A stretch of DNA of 55,419 bases from a virus: the IMG/VR virus record IMGVR_UViG_3300010397_000014, positions 1 to 55,419 of that record. One strand, given 5' to 3'. The translations under genes were made by a program, and so were the position numbers. Positions 47,660 to 54,461 of this stretch are shown here, one piece after another (the first letter of the stretch is position 1; every line of letters starts with the position of its first letter). A model generated the notes under the pieces. That model searched no databases, was not told the DNA's origin, and saw only the letters and a program-made list of their open reading frames with translations.

Positions 47660-48468
47660 GCAGCCGCCTTGTTTTCGTAATTACCCTGGACGACCTTCTC
47701 AAAGTTCGCGGCCTTGACCAGCCATTGCAGCGAACAAGTGAAGTCCCCGCGCCGGCCCATCAGGAAATCACTCCCGGAGACGTAGGTGAAAAACCTGCGG
47801 AACCAGTCCACCCCCTCGTCTCGGCTTGTGGCGTACCTCGCCCCGCTTCGCTTCTTTGCCGTCAGCACCCATCGCCACCGTGCCCGCAAGTACTCGGCGC
47901 TCTTGCCGTCCCACATTTCTGGCTTCGGCTGCGGCAGCTCCGGCAGGACTTGCCCGAAAAGGTCGATCAATGCCACATGCGGGCAATCGGGCAAGGCCGA
48001 CTTGTCGGCCGCAGAAGGTACGTCAGTACCTTCTTGTGAATACTGGCTATTGGCTACTGGCTTATGGCTTGGGTTCGATTCGGTTTCCGCCGATGAAACT
48101 AACCGCAAACCGTTTGGGTTATCTGGAATAACCGAATCGGTTATTAGAGTTGGTCTACCTCCGAGCTTCCCAAGTTCTTGATTTGCTTGTCCTTTTTCCT
48201 GTTTTTTGGCTATCTCTTCATCACACCTAATTTGATGAAAACCGTTTTCGGCCAAGTGAAAAAATTCTTTGAGAATATTTGAGACTGCGTTTTTCTCCGC
48301 GAGTTTTGTTGCGCCGCACAAGCGAAAAACAGCAGAAAGATCAGCCGGCAAGGGCTTCTCTGAACCGTAGTAAACGTCAAGCAGCACGGCATAGACTCCA
48401 TGCTCGAGCAGGCTCAAATGGCGGGTTGCCGCGGCGTAGTCGCCGATGTGCCGTTTGTAGTAATTCAC
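47656..48468 (-). CDS. DUF1376 replication-initiation-type protein, GTG start
   Basis: 270 residues from the GTG at 48468, which overlaps the previous stop (GTGA) and follows GAGGCAGC. N-terminal DUF1376 domain: NYYKRHIGDYAAATRHLSLLEHGVYAVLLDVYYGSEKPLPADLSAVFRLCG, then a linker (residues about 105-175) and a second domain (MWDGKSAEYLRARWRWVLTAKK...WFRRFFTYVSGSDFLMG) like the C-terminal part of phage O-type proteins. Sits before dnaB, and its linker-coding part is AT-rich and repeat-rich, as in lambda O. Confidence 0.8.
   Translation of the reverse strand: MNYYKRHIGDYAAATRHLSLLEHGVYAVLLDVYYGSEKPLPADLSAVFRLCGATKLAEKNAVSNILKEFFHLAENGFHQIRCDEEIAKKQEKGQANQELGKLGGRPTLITDSVIPDNPNGLRLVSSAETESNPSHKPVANSQYSQEGTDVPSAADKSALPDCPHVALIDLFGQVLPELPQPKPEMWDGKSAEYLRARWRWVLTAKKRSGARYATSRDEGVDWFRRFFTYVSGSDFLMGRRGDFTCSLQWLVKAANFEKVVQGNYENKAAA
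48013..48310 (+). other. Probable replication origin inside the DUF1376 gene
   Basis: Holds a 9-bp-arm inverted repeat (AGAAGGTAC/GTACCTTCT, 48013-48034), four tandem seven-base units TGGCTAT/TGGCTAC/TGGCTTA/TGGCTTG (48044-48071), AACCGAATCG in both orientations (48076-48085 and 48130-48139), a 19-bp palindrome AATAACCGA-A-TCGGTTATT (48127-48145), and a markedly AT-rich stretch with A/T runs (about 48170-48310). Iterons plus an AT-rich unwinding region within the initiator gene is the lambda ori layout. Confidence 0.65.
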
Positions 48469-48656
48469 CCAAGCTGCCTCTTTCCCAACCGTTCCCGGAT
48501 TTCTTCGTTGAGGTAGTCCACCAGCCAGCCCCGATGCGCCGGCCATTTGTCGCCGTGCTTTTTCTCGAGGTGGGTCATTTGCCGGGCGAACCATGCGCGC
48601 GTCTGCGGCAGCAGGTCTGCCGGGATGCCGCGCTCGTCCAGCGTCGGAGTTGTCAT
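48465..48656 (-). CDS. Hypothetical protein, 63 aa
   Basis: Coupled both ways (GTGA and ATGA). Helical, with RAWFARQMTHLEKKHGDKWPAHRGWLVDYLNEEIRERLG, three tryptophans. Small proteins of this kind occur just before DUF1376 genes; the function is unknown. Confidence 0.68.
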   Translation of the reverse strand: MTTPTLDERGIPADLLPQTRAWFARQMTHLEKKHGDKWPAHRGWLVDYLNEEIRERLGKRQLG

Positions 48657-49021
48657 GCCATCCCCGAGATGCGCCGCCGCACCGCGGCCGGGTTGACTAC
48701 CGCATCGGTCCAGCGGCCGTCAAAGCAAAGCTCGTCCAGCTTCTCCGCGGCCTGGCGCTCGCGCTGGGCGTCCTGGCGGGCCTTGATGGCGTCGTTCATG
48801 GCGAACTGCCAGCGCAGGGCCTCGGCCTCGTCTGAGCGGCTATGCGAGCCCCTGTGACGGGCTCTGGCAAGCTGCATCAGCAGGCGGCAGGATTCGATGT
48901 GCTTGACGTGCTCGGCGTCTGTCAAGGGCTCGACGCTATCCAGTTCCCTGTGTTCGCAGGGTTTGCCGGGTGAAACCGTTTGCCGCTGAGCAGAGAGTCG
49001 GGGTGGGGTTTGGGTGTTCAT
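48653..49021 (-). CDS. Hypothetical protein, 122 aa
   Basis: ATGA-coupled to the next gene. Residues 30-120 are strongly helical and charged (TDAEHVKHIESCRLLMQLARARHR; LRWQFAMNDAIKARQDAQRERQAAEKLDEL), probable coiled coil. No recognised motif. Confidence 0.65.
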   Translation of the reverse strand: MNTQTPPRLSAQRQTVSPGKPCEHRELDSVEPLTDAEHVKHIESCRLLMQLARARHRGSHSRSDEAEALRWQFAMNDAIKARQDAQRERQAAEKLDELCFDGRWTDAVVNPAAVRRRISGMA

Positions 49022-49033
49022 GGCGTGCCCCGG

Positions 49034-50038
49034 TCAGATGTCGGCTTCGGCTGGTTCAAGCACCATTTCGAGGTTCTGCTTGTCGAACCGATAGCCGGCG
49101 GCGCCAGCCTCGACGTTCTTGACCGCTTGCCGGAAGTAGCTGGGTTTCAATTCCGCACCGACAGCCTTGCGCCCAAGCAGCACCGGGATATAGACCTCGG
49201 AGCCGACGCCAGCGAACGGGGAGAACACGACCTCACCGGGGTTGCTGCGCAGCATGACGAAGCGCTCGATTACGTCCAACTGCAGCGGGTGGACGTGTTT
49301 CTCGTCCTCGCTGTCGCGCGCCTCCCGATACGGCAGCACGCGATCAAACCGGATGTCATCCCACATCGAATCGGCGTACTGTCTCCAGATCCAATGCGAG
49401 AAGCGGTTTTCGATCTGGTTGCCGGTCCAGCCGCGATACCGGATCACATCTGCGGGCGGCATGCGCTCGCCGGCATACTCCAGCATTCCAATGGGGTGGC
49501 GCACCGGTACCGGGTTCTTTCCCTTGCGCCGGAACAGCAGCAGGTAGTCCCCTGAGGCAATGCCGCAGTCGATGGAGTCGGCCACAAGGGACGCATGCGC
49601 CAGGTTCTTTTGCATTGTGCGCAGGCGAACCTCAAGCGGCTCTTTCCAGATCATGTGCCGGCCGGCGTACTCGAAGCCTTCGCGCTCGTGCAACTTGATG
49701 ATGTCGCCTGGAAAGTCGATATAACTGTCGGTGCCGCTGTTGCTGCGCGGGATGTCCATGCAGTGCACCGCCGACAGGCGCCCCGGCATGGTGATGCGGG
49801 CCAGCTCGCGCACGATGAAGGTGTACTGCTTGAAAAAGCCTTCGTAGCTGTCGCAGTTGGACAGGTCGCGCGGGTCGCTGCTGTAGACGTACAGCCCGCC
49901 CACGCCAGCCGAGGCGAACGGGGGCGAGTAGATTGACGCATGCACGCTGCCCGTGGGCAGGCCGCCCATGACGCTCATGCAATCGGCGTTATAAAGCGCG
50001 TACTTCTCGGTGATGACTTGATCCGCTACCGTAGCCAT
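49034..50038 (-). CDS. DNA methyltransferase (SPPF type)
   Basis: 334 residues. Motif IV is SPPF at 38-41, and the SAM-binding motif I is FSPFAGVGSEVY at 272-283 near the C-terminus, so the order IV then I indicates an N4-cytosine/N6-adenine amino-methyltransferase of the beta class. Motif X-like KPSYF follows at about 298. The target recognition region lies between. ATG at 50038 has GGAG at eight bases; it overlaps the helicase gene by 13 bases. It could modify phage DNA against restriction, perhaps with the helicase. Confidence 0.88.
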   Translation of the reverse strand: MATVADQVITEKYALYNADCMSVMGGLPTGSVHASIYSPPFASAGVGGLYVYSSDPRDLSNCDSYEGFFKQYTFIVRELARITMPGRLSAVHCMDIPRSNSGTDSYIDFPGDIIKLHEREGFEYAGRHMIWKEPLEVRLRTMQKNLAHASLVADSIDCGIASGDYLLLFRRKGKNPVPVRHPIGMLEYAGERMPPADVIRYRGWTGNQIENRFSHWIWRQYADSMWDDIRFDRVLPYREARDSEDEKHVHPLQLDVIERFVMLRSNPGEVVFSPFAGVGSEVYIPVLLGRKAVGAELKPSYFRQAVKNVEAGAAGYRFDKQNLEMVLEPAEADI

Positions 50039-51396
50039 TGCGGGCACTCCATTGGATTTGTGTGGTGGTTGACGCGCGCAATTCCTTGGGCGTCGTTCAT
50101 GTGCTGGATCAGCCGCGAAAACATCTCGTCGGCCTGCTTGGCTTTGCGCTGCAGGTTCCTGATGATTTCCTGCTGCCCTTCGGTGGTCACGGTGTCAACG
50201 CGCACCGGTCGCTTTTGCCCGAAGCGCCAGCAACGGCGCACGCCCTGGTAGCGCTGCTCGAACGAGTGCGAGGGGAAGTCAACGATGTGCGCGCAGTGCT
50301 GAAAATTCAGGCCCCATGCGCCTATCTTTTTCTTTGTGACGAGAACGCGGGCCTTGCCGTCCACGAACGCCAGCAGCTTTTCTTCTTTTTCCTCTGCGCT
50401 GTCTGAACCGCTGACCTGGACGCAATCGGGAATCATCTGCTCCAGCTCGTCGCCCTCGTCATTCAGGTCGCACCAGACCAGCGCGGGCTGGCCGGTGGGG
50501 TTCACTAGCTTGGCGACGGCCTCGCAGCGTTCCTGCACGGTGCGGCGCCGCTCTTCGCGCTGCTCTTTCAGGCCCACGGCCGGCAGTTCAAACAGCATGC
50601 CTTCGGCCAGCGTATTGGCCTTGATCAGCGTTTCGCGTTCGATCAGTTCCGGCAGGATGAATGCACGGTCCTGAAACCCCATGTCTGAGGGCTTGCGAAT
50701 CGCGTGCATCCACGAGCAGACCCATTGCCAGAACGGAACCTCGGCGTGCCCCTTCAGGCGCCACTTGATCACTTCCCCGCGCATGCGGCCCGTCGCCGAG
50801 TTGTTCAGATCGTTCTTGAAGAAGCGATTGAGCATGTCCATGTGGCCCAGGTAGCCCAAGGCCTCGGACGAGGTTCCAAGCTCAACGTAATCGTTCGGCG
50901 CGGCCGTCGCCGTCTCCAGCAGGCGGTACTCCACCTTGCGCATGAACTGCGTCACTTCGCCGCGGGTAGCGCCAGCAAAGGATTTGATGATTGAGCTTTC
51001 GCCGCACACCACGCCGCCGAAGTCGCCGGGGGTGAACAGGTGCAGGCGCTCATAGTTGGTCACGATGATGTGGCCCTTGCTGGAGCCGTCGCGCGAGATG
51101 CGGGCCTCGACGCCGAACTTGTCGGCCTCACGCACGATCTGCGGGCCGACCGCGCAGGGATTGAGGTACAGCACGGGCTTGCCGGTCTTGCGCGCCACGT
51201 TGGACGCCCACACCAGCGACATTGGGGTCTTGCCCAGGCCGCAGTCAGCGATGTTCGCCGCGCGCCCCTTGCGGATGGCCCATTCGGTCTTGACCGCCTG
51301 AAAGTCAAAGAGGAAATCCGGCATCCACAGCGGCTCAAACCCGTCTTGCGCGCCGGCCTGCGACTTGGACGCAAGGAATGACTCGTAGGTGTTCAT
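50026..51396 (-). CDS. SNF2/DEAD-type helicase with altered Walker B
   Basis: 456 residues. Motif I is IADCGLGKT (Lys56), motif III-like TATAAPNDY at about 163-170, motif V-VI region KKKIGAWGLNFQHC and QRYQGVRRCWRFGQ (381-394), so it is an SF2 helicase. Motif II should read D-E-S-S but here reads C-G-E-S-S: residue 132 is Gly (codon GGC at 51001-51003). That Asp normally coordinates Mg-ATP, so ATP hydrolysis may be lost. Paired with the methyltransferase gene, as in many phages. Confidence 0.85.
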   Translation of the reverse strand: MNTYESFLASKSQAGAQDGFEPLWMPDFLFDFQAVKTEWAIRKGRAANIADCGLGKTPMSLVWASNVARKTGKPVLYLNPCAVGPQIVREADKFGVEARISRDGSSKGHIIVTNYERLHLFTPGDFGGVVCGESSIIKSFAGATRGEVTQFMRKVEYRLLETATAAPNDYVELGTSSEALGYLGHMDMLNRFFKNDLNNSATGRMRGEVIKWRLKGHAEVPFWQWVCSWMHAIRKPSDMGFQDRAFILPELIERETLIKANTLAEGMLFELPAVGLKEQREERRRTVQERCEAVAKLVNPTGQPALVWCDLNDEGDELEQMIPDCVQVSGSDSAEEKEEKLLAFVDGKARVLVTKKKIGAWGLNFQHCAHIVDFPSHSFEQRYQGVRRCWRFGQKRPVRVDTVTTEGQQEIIRNLQRKAKQADEMFSRLIQHMNDAQGIARVNHHTNPMECPQWLR

Positions 51397-51455
51397 CCCT
51401 GCCGTCCCCTGCGCCCCAGCCCCTTGAAGATGGCGCGGTCAGCGTTGTGCTTCAT
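51393..51455 (-). CDS. Possible micro-ORF, 20 aa
   Basis: ATG at 51455 overlaps the stop of the upstream gene (ATGA), and its TGA overlaps the helicase ATG (ATGA). Sequence MKHNADRAIFKGLGRRGRQG, strongly basic. The double overlap without any gap is the only support; it may serve for coupled translation of the helicase. Confidence 0.4.
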   Translation of the reverse strand: MKHNADRAIFKGLGRRGRQG

Positions 51456-51790
51456 GCGGTCAAGCTCCGGTATTGCTTATGGCTTTCCCCGCCCTCGCGT
51501 ATGTTCCAGCGCGTTCCGGTGTAGGGCTCGCGCATCGAAGCCGCGCAGATCAGCACCGCAGGCACGATCTGAGGCAGGCTGTCCAAGTAGCAGCGCCCGT
51601 CCTCGGTGATGGTGTACGGCTCCCGATGCGTTTGCGGCTCGGTGACGAAGCCTGCTTCTACGAAGTGATCCAGCCATCCATGCACGGTCGCCGGGGCGCA
51701 GCTTTCAAGGCCACCCGTCATGTCGTGCAGACGGCGCGGGGCGTGGGCGATTGAGCGCAGGAGTTCGAGCTGGCGCGTGTTGAGTTTCAC
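51452..51790 (-). CDS. Winged-helix-like protein, 112 aa
   Basis: Begins MKLNTRQLELLRSIAHAPRRLHDMTGGLESCAPATVHGWLDHFVEAGFVTEPQTHREPYTITEDGRCYLDSLPQ, the helix, recognition helix and TxxGRxYL wing of a winged-helix domain. The tail is a separate beta stretch with EPYTGTRWNIREGG and recurs in other phage proteins. Probably a DNA-binding regulator or replication accessory. Confidence 0.72.
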   Translation of the reverse strand: MKLNTRQLELLRSIAHAPRRLHDMTGGLESCAPATVHGWLDHFVEAGFVTEPQTHREPYTITEDGRCYLDSLPQIVPAVLICAASMREPYTGTRWNIREGGESHKQYRSLTA

Positions 51791-52122
51791 GGCATCGCCC
51801 TCCCGATTTCAGCGGCTGCGCGGACAATGGCGCGACGAGTGGCGGCTTCTTTCCCGCTGCCCTCATGCACTTCGATGCAATAGAGGATTCGATTCAGGAC
51901 CGCATAGCCAGCGTGGGCGCAAGACAACTCGTTGTTCACGCCCTGGTAAATCTCAAGGTCCAGCTTTACGGCCAGCCGCAAGGCGTCGGCATCGTTGTCC
52001 AGCGGGTTCCACAGCCTCGGGACGACTCCGCCTGTTTCAACGCCCATGCCAAGCGATGCGTACCACTCAGCGCCGTTCCCGGCCGCCTTTGCCGCCAGTT
52101 CAAGCAATTCGCGGTCGGTCAT
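51787..52122 (-). CDS. Hypothetical protein, 111 aa
   Basis: ATGA-coupled both sides. Contains WNPLDNDADALRLAVKLDLEI and YAVLNRILYCIEVHEGSGKEAATRRAIVRAAAEIGRAM, a pattern shared by numerous phage early proteins annotated only as hypothetical. Aromatic-rich front (AEWYASLGMG). No known activity. Confidence 0.7.
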   Translation of the reverse strand: MTDRELLELAAKAAGNGAEWYASLGMGVETGGVVPRLWNPLDNDADALRLAVKLDLEIYQGVNNELSCAHAGYAVLNRILYCIEVHEGSGKEAATRRAIVRAAAEIGRAMP

Positions 52123-52409
52123 ATCGCGCGCTCCACCGGAGAGGGAGCCGGCCGTTTCATGCCTTTGACGTTGCCCAATCTGGAGTTGGCAAGTTTCAGT
52201 TCGCGTCGGCAGTGATCCACGTATGTTTCCGCATCATCCAAAAGGTGTGCGTGCGCCTGCTCCCACGTGTCGAAATAGCAGCGCCATTCGGACTGCTTTT
52301 TGACTCTGCGACCGCCAATCCAAACGGAGTTGTCTGTCTCGCGCTCGACTGTCTCCATCGTGATTTGCAGCCTGTTGTAGCGCGCGATGTAGAACTTGGT
52401 CAGGCTCAT
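52119..52409 (-). CDS. Hypothetical protein, 96 aa
   Basis: Front half is a beta sheet with KFYIARYNRLQITMETVERETDNSVWIGGRRVKKQSEWRCYFDTWEQAHAHLL, then a helix (AETYVDHCRRELKLANSRLGNVKGM). Looks like a conserved phage early protein. Function unknown. Confidence 0.65.
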   Translation of the reverse strand: MSLTKFYIARYNRLQITMETVERETDNSVWIGGRRVKKQSEWRCYFDTWEQAHAHLLDDAETYVDHCRRELKLANSRLGNVKGMKRPAPSPVERAI

Positions 52410-52792
52410 GCAACACTCCTGATGCCACCGCGCGCCTTCAGGTGCTCGATTGCCTTCATAGCGCGTTCCATCGTGTTGGCCGCGCCGCTGATCACTTCGA
52501 CCAGCTTCACCGCTTCATCCTCTGGCGCCTTGCGATCCGGCCGCGCGTGCAGCGTTTCATCGCAGGCGTGCATCAGCGGGTCGTACTGCTCGCAGTAGTT
52601 CATCAGGCGGATGACTTGCCCGAACGTAAGGCGCTGGTCCCCGGTGGGGCTGCAACACGTCTTGAGCTTGGCGTAGGCGCTCTCGGCCTTCATGTCGGGA
52701 AACATGAACGAGGCCACGTCGCCAAACTTCTTTCCGCTCTCGCCTATGGCCGTTGCGATCGCATCGAATTCATCGTCGTAAAAAAGCTTCAC
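52406..52792 (-). CDS. CII-like HTH regulator candidate
   Basis: 128 residues. KKFGDVASFMFPDMKAESAYAKLKTCCSPTGDQRLTFGQVIRLMNYCEQYDPLMHACDE resembles CII/CP76-like phage regulators (KLxNP...LTxxExxxIxxxTGD). Its place after the tR1-like terminator and before replication genes is the cII position in lambda. Predicted to switch between lysis and lysogeny, or to help replication; not shown. The tail is helical. Confidence 0.6.
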   Translation of the reverse strand: MKLFYDDEFDAIATAIGESGKKFGDVASFMFPDMKAESAYAKLKTCCSPTGDQRLTFGQVIRLMNYCEQYDPLMHACDETLHARPDRKAPEDEAVKLVEVISGAANTMERAMKAIEHLKARGGIRSVA

Positions 52793-52840
52793 CTGATGCC
52801 TCCGTAATTTCTATGGGTGTTTAGGGGAGACTCGCGGGGC

Positions 52841-52871
52841 AAAAAAAGAGACAGTTCGTCGCATGACGAAC
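52841..52871 (-). other. Inverted repeat with A/T run
   Basis: GTTCGTC-GCAT-GACGAAC (52854-52871), perfect seven-base arms. On the minus strand it is followed by six bases and then TTTTTTT (52841-52847). It may be a weak second terminator or a protein-binding site ahead of the CII-like gene. Confidence 0.45.
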
Positions 52872-52879
52872 CACACGAA

Positions 52880-52913
52880 GAAAAACGCCCCGCGCTGCGT
52901 TGTCAGCGGGGGC
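52880..52913 (-). terminator. tR1-like intrinsic terminator
   Basis: Minus strand GCCCCCGCTG-acaacg-CAGCGCGGGGC, a ten-pair stem with one bulge, followed by GTTTTTC. Lies downstream of the GIY-YIG::HTH gene and upstream of the CII-like gene, so early leftward transcripts would stop here without antitermination. The 52793-53018 interval otherwise holds no gene I can support. Confidence 0.8.
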
Positions 52914-53018
52914 AAAGCACGCGCCTATTGCGGAGCGCGTGCGAGGAGAACTCATACGGGAGCTCGGCTGTACAAGCCGAACGAGACCGGGGGTATGTGC
53001 GGGGGTGGGCATGGCCGG

Positions 53019-53540
53019 TTAGGCCGAAGCCTGCGCAGTGATCGCGGGACCGTAGATTTCCTCGTACGTGACGAGGTGCCCGAGATCGGCGGCGTAGACG
53101 ATCAGTCTTTTCGCCGCGTCAGGAGGAATGGTCTGACCGCGCTCGTAGTGGCCCACGTTGCCTTGGGTGCAGCCCATGCCATCAGCCAATGCGGTTTGCG
53201 TGACGCCGAGGCGCTCGCGAATTACCCTGATACTGCTTATGGCGCTCGACGCCAGTTGCGTTGCGCACTGCTCGGCCCACTTGCAAACCTCATCGAAGTT
53301 GAGCCCGTCGAACCATTCGTTTTTGTTGCGACCCGATGCGGCAGCGGCGCACAACTCAATCAGCGCGGACTCAGCCGACAGGACGTGCGCGGCACATTCG
53401 ACCGTGTGCGATTCGTTCAGCAGGATTCCGAGACAGGAAACCCGCTCTTCGTGCTGCGCGATGCGCGAGGATGGGTCGCTGCTGCGGCCCACCTTCACGA
53501 AGCCATTGGAGAACCCGCAGACGTAGAGGAATTGGGGCAT
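53019..53540 (-). CDS. GIY-YIG (T5orf172-like) domain fused to Cro-type HTH
   Basis: 173 residues. Residues 1-85 are T5orf172/MUG113-like GIY-YIG: FLYVCGF (GIY part, Tyr6), GFVKVGRSSDPSSRIAQHE (YIG part VKVG 15-18, Arg26), SAESALIELC (Glu57) and NEWFDGL. Residues 104-160 are an HTH: IRVIRERLGVTQTALADGMGCTQGNVGHYERGQTIPPDAAKRLIVYAADLG (YdaS/XRE-like). This puts a nuclease-fold domain on a cro-like DNA-binding domain in the early regulator interval. Nuclease activity unproved. Confidence 0.85.
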   Translation of the reverse strand: MPQFLYVCGFSNGFVKVGRSSDPSSRIAQHEERVSCLGILLNESHTVECAAHVLSAESALIELCAAAASGRNKNEWFDGLNFDEVCKWAEQCATQLASSAISSIRVIRERLGVTQTALADGMGCTQGNVGHYERGQTIPPDAAKRLIVYAADLGHLVTYEEIYGPAITAQASA

Positions 53541-53546
53541 GGCGAC

Positions 53547-53819
53547 TCAGGCCGCTTTGCGATGTGCTTGTTTGCTGTCGGAAGCCGTGACGAGGCGAAG
53601 GTAGGCCCAGTCAACATCGGGGCGCATTTCCTCGCACTTCATCGCGCCCTCGAGCGCACGCTCAATGGAGGGGCAATACTCTGCGGGGATGCGGTTGCGC
53701 GTCCACGATTGAACCGTCTGGTAGCGGTCGATCTCGAGTTTGCGGGCCGCCTGTATTGGGCCGCCAAGCAGATTGACTGCATGCTGGGCGGCTTTGGCTG
53801 GGTCGAATTTGGCCGGCAT
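53547..53819 (-). CDS. Cro-like (YdaS-type) repressor
   Basis: 90 residues from the ATG at 53819 (AGAGGAAAC upstream). LLGGPIQAARKLEIDRYQTVQSWTRNRIPAEYCPSIERALEGAMKCEEMRPDVDWAYLR fits the YdaS/Cro family HTH (GGxxxAAxxLGVxxxTVQxWxxxxxIPAxxCxxIE). First gene of the leftward early operon, under the operator pair 53830-53862, the position of cro. Confidence 0.88.
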   Translation of the reverse strand: MPAKFDPAKAAQHAVNLLGGPIQAARKLEIDRYQTVQSWTRNRIPAEYCPSIERALEGAMKCEEMRPDVDWAYLRLVTASDSKQAHRKAA

Positions 53820-53829
53820 CGTTTCCTCT

Positions 53830-53862
53830 ACTAGATTTCCTAGTGATGCTAGACCATCTTGT
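53830..53862 (+). promoter_or_regulatory. Operator pair O1/O2 (15-bp palindromes)
   Basis: O1 is ACTAG-ATTTC-CTAGT (53830-53844); O2 is GCTAG-ACCAT-CTTGT (53848-53862). Their centres are 18 bp apart. O2 overlaps the -10 and spacer of the leftward promoter and O1 covers its start region. A weak rightward promoter for the repressor gene (TTTCCT at 53837, 17 bp, TGTATT at 53860) would overlap both. Confidence 0.8.
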
Positions 53863-53874
53863 ATTGGATTGCAA
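53846..53874 (-). promoter_or_regulatory. Leftward early promoter (PR-like)
   Basis: On the minus strand -35 TTGCAA (53869-53874), a 17-base spacer and -10 TAGCAT (53846-53851). It would start transcription near the YdaS/Cro-like gene at 53819, and it is overlapped by the operators. Confidence 0.78.
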
Positions 53875-53899
53875 GCCTCCGGGTGAAATATTCCTGGGG

Positions 53900-54394
53900 A
53901 TGCCAACCATTCACGACTTGATAAAGATCAAACGCAAGGCCAAAGGCTGGTCCATGGGCAAGCTCGCCAAGGAGGTGAGCGCGCGGGCCGGCGTTGACCC
54001 GCCCCTGGTGTGGCAGACCGTCCAACAATGGGAGGGCGGCGGCTCAGCCCCGAAGCGAAAGCTCTTGCCCATCGTGGCGCAACTGCTGGACACGAACGTC
54101 AATGACTTGCTCGAGGCCGCTCCTGCTGACGGCCCATCGGACATGGGTATTGAGCAGGCCGTTGAAGTGCTGGCCGAGGGCTTGATGGAGCTGCAGCAGA
54201 TTGATAGAGAAACCGCGGCAACCCTGCTCGGCGAGTTCGCCATAGCGCCAGAGGGAAAGTGGCGAGAGTGGCTGCTTGATCTACTGGCCGGCTCCAGTGC
54301 GCAGCCGCCACCGACAGAGCCTGACGCGATCATTTCGCGCATCATCCCGCGTCCAGATCAAGGAAAGCCGCACAAGCGCAAACCAAGGCGTTAG
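53900..54394 (+). CDS. CI-like repressor, HTH without peptidase domain
   Basis: 164 residues. Residues 1-72 are an XRE HTH: IHDLIKIKRKAKGWSMGKLAKEVSARAGVDPPLVWQTVQQWEGGGSAPKRKLLPIVAQLLDTNVNDL. Residues 80-130 are helical (IEQAVEVLAEGLMELQQIDRETAATLLGEF), perhaps for dimerisation. The end is pro/arg-rich. The S24/LexA autoprotease domain of lambda CI is absent. Divergent to the Cro-like gene and between two matching operator pairs. The ATG at 53900 has only GGGG close by; a longer frame opens at 53843. Confidence 0.8.
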   Translation: MPTIHDLIKIKRKAKGWSMGKLAKEVSARAGVDPPLVWQTVQQWEGGGSAPKRKLLPIVAQLLDTNVNDLLEAAPADGPSDMGIEQAVEVLAEGLMELQQIDRETAATLLGEFAIAPEGKWREWLLDLLAGSSAQPPPTEPDAIISRIIPRPDQGKPHKRKPRR

Positions 54395-54461
54395 GCATTC
54401 GCCCTCTGGCGTCGGCCCCTTCTTTATGTGCGAAATGACCAGCGCACAGAGGGAGAATTGC

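Noticed and set aside
52821-53012. 63-codon minus-strand frame in the cro-cII gap
   Set aside because: Runs through the terminator hairpin and has no ribosome site or recognisable sequence.
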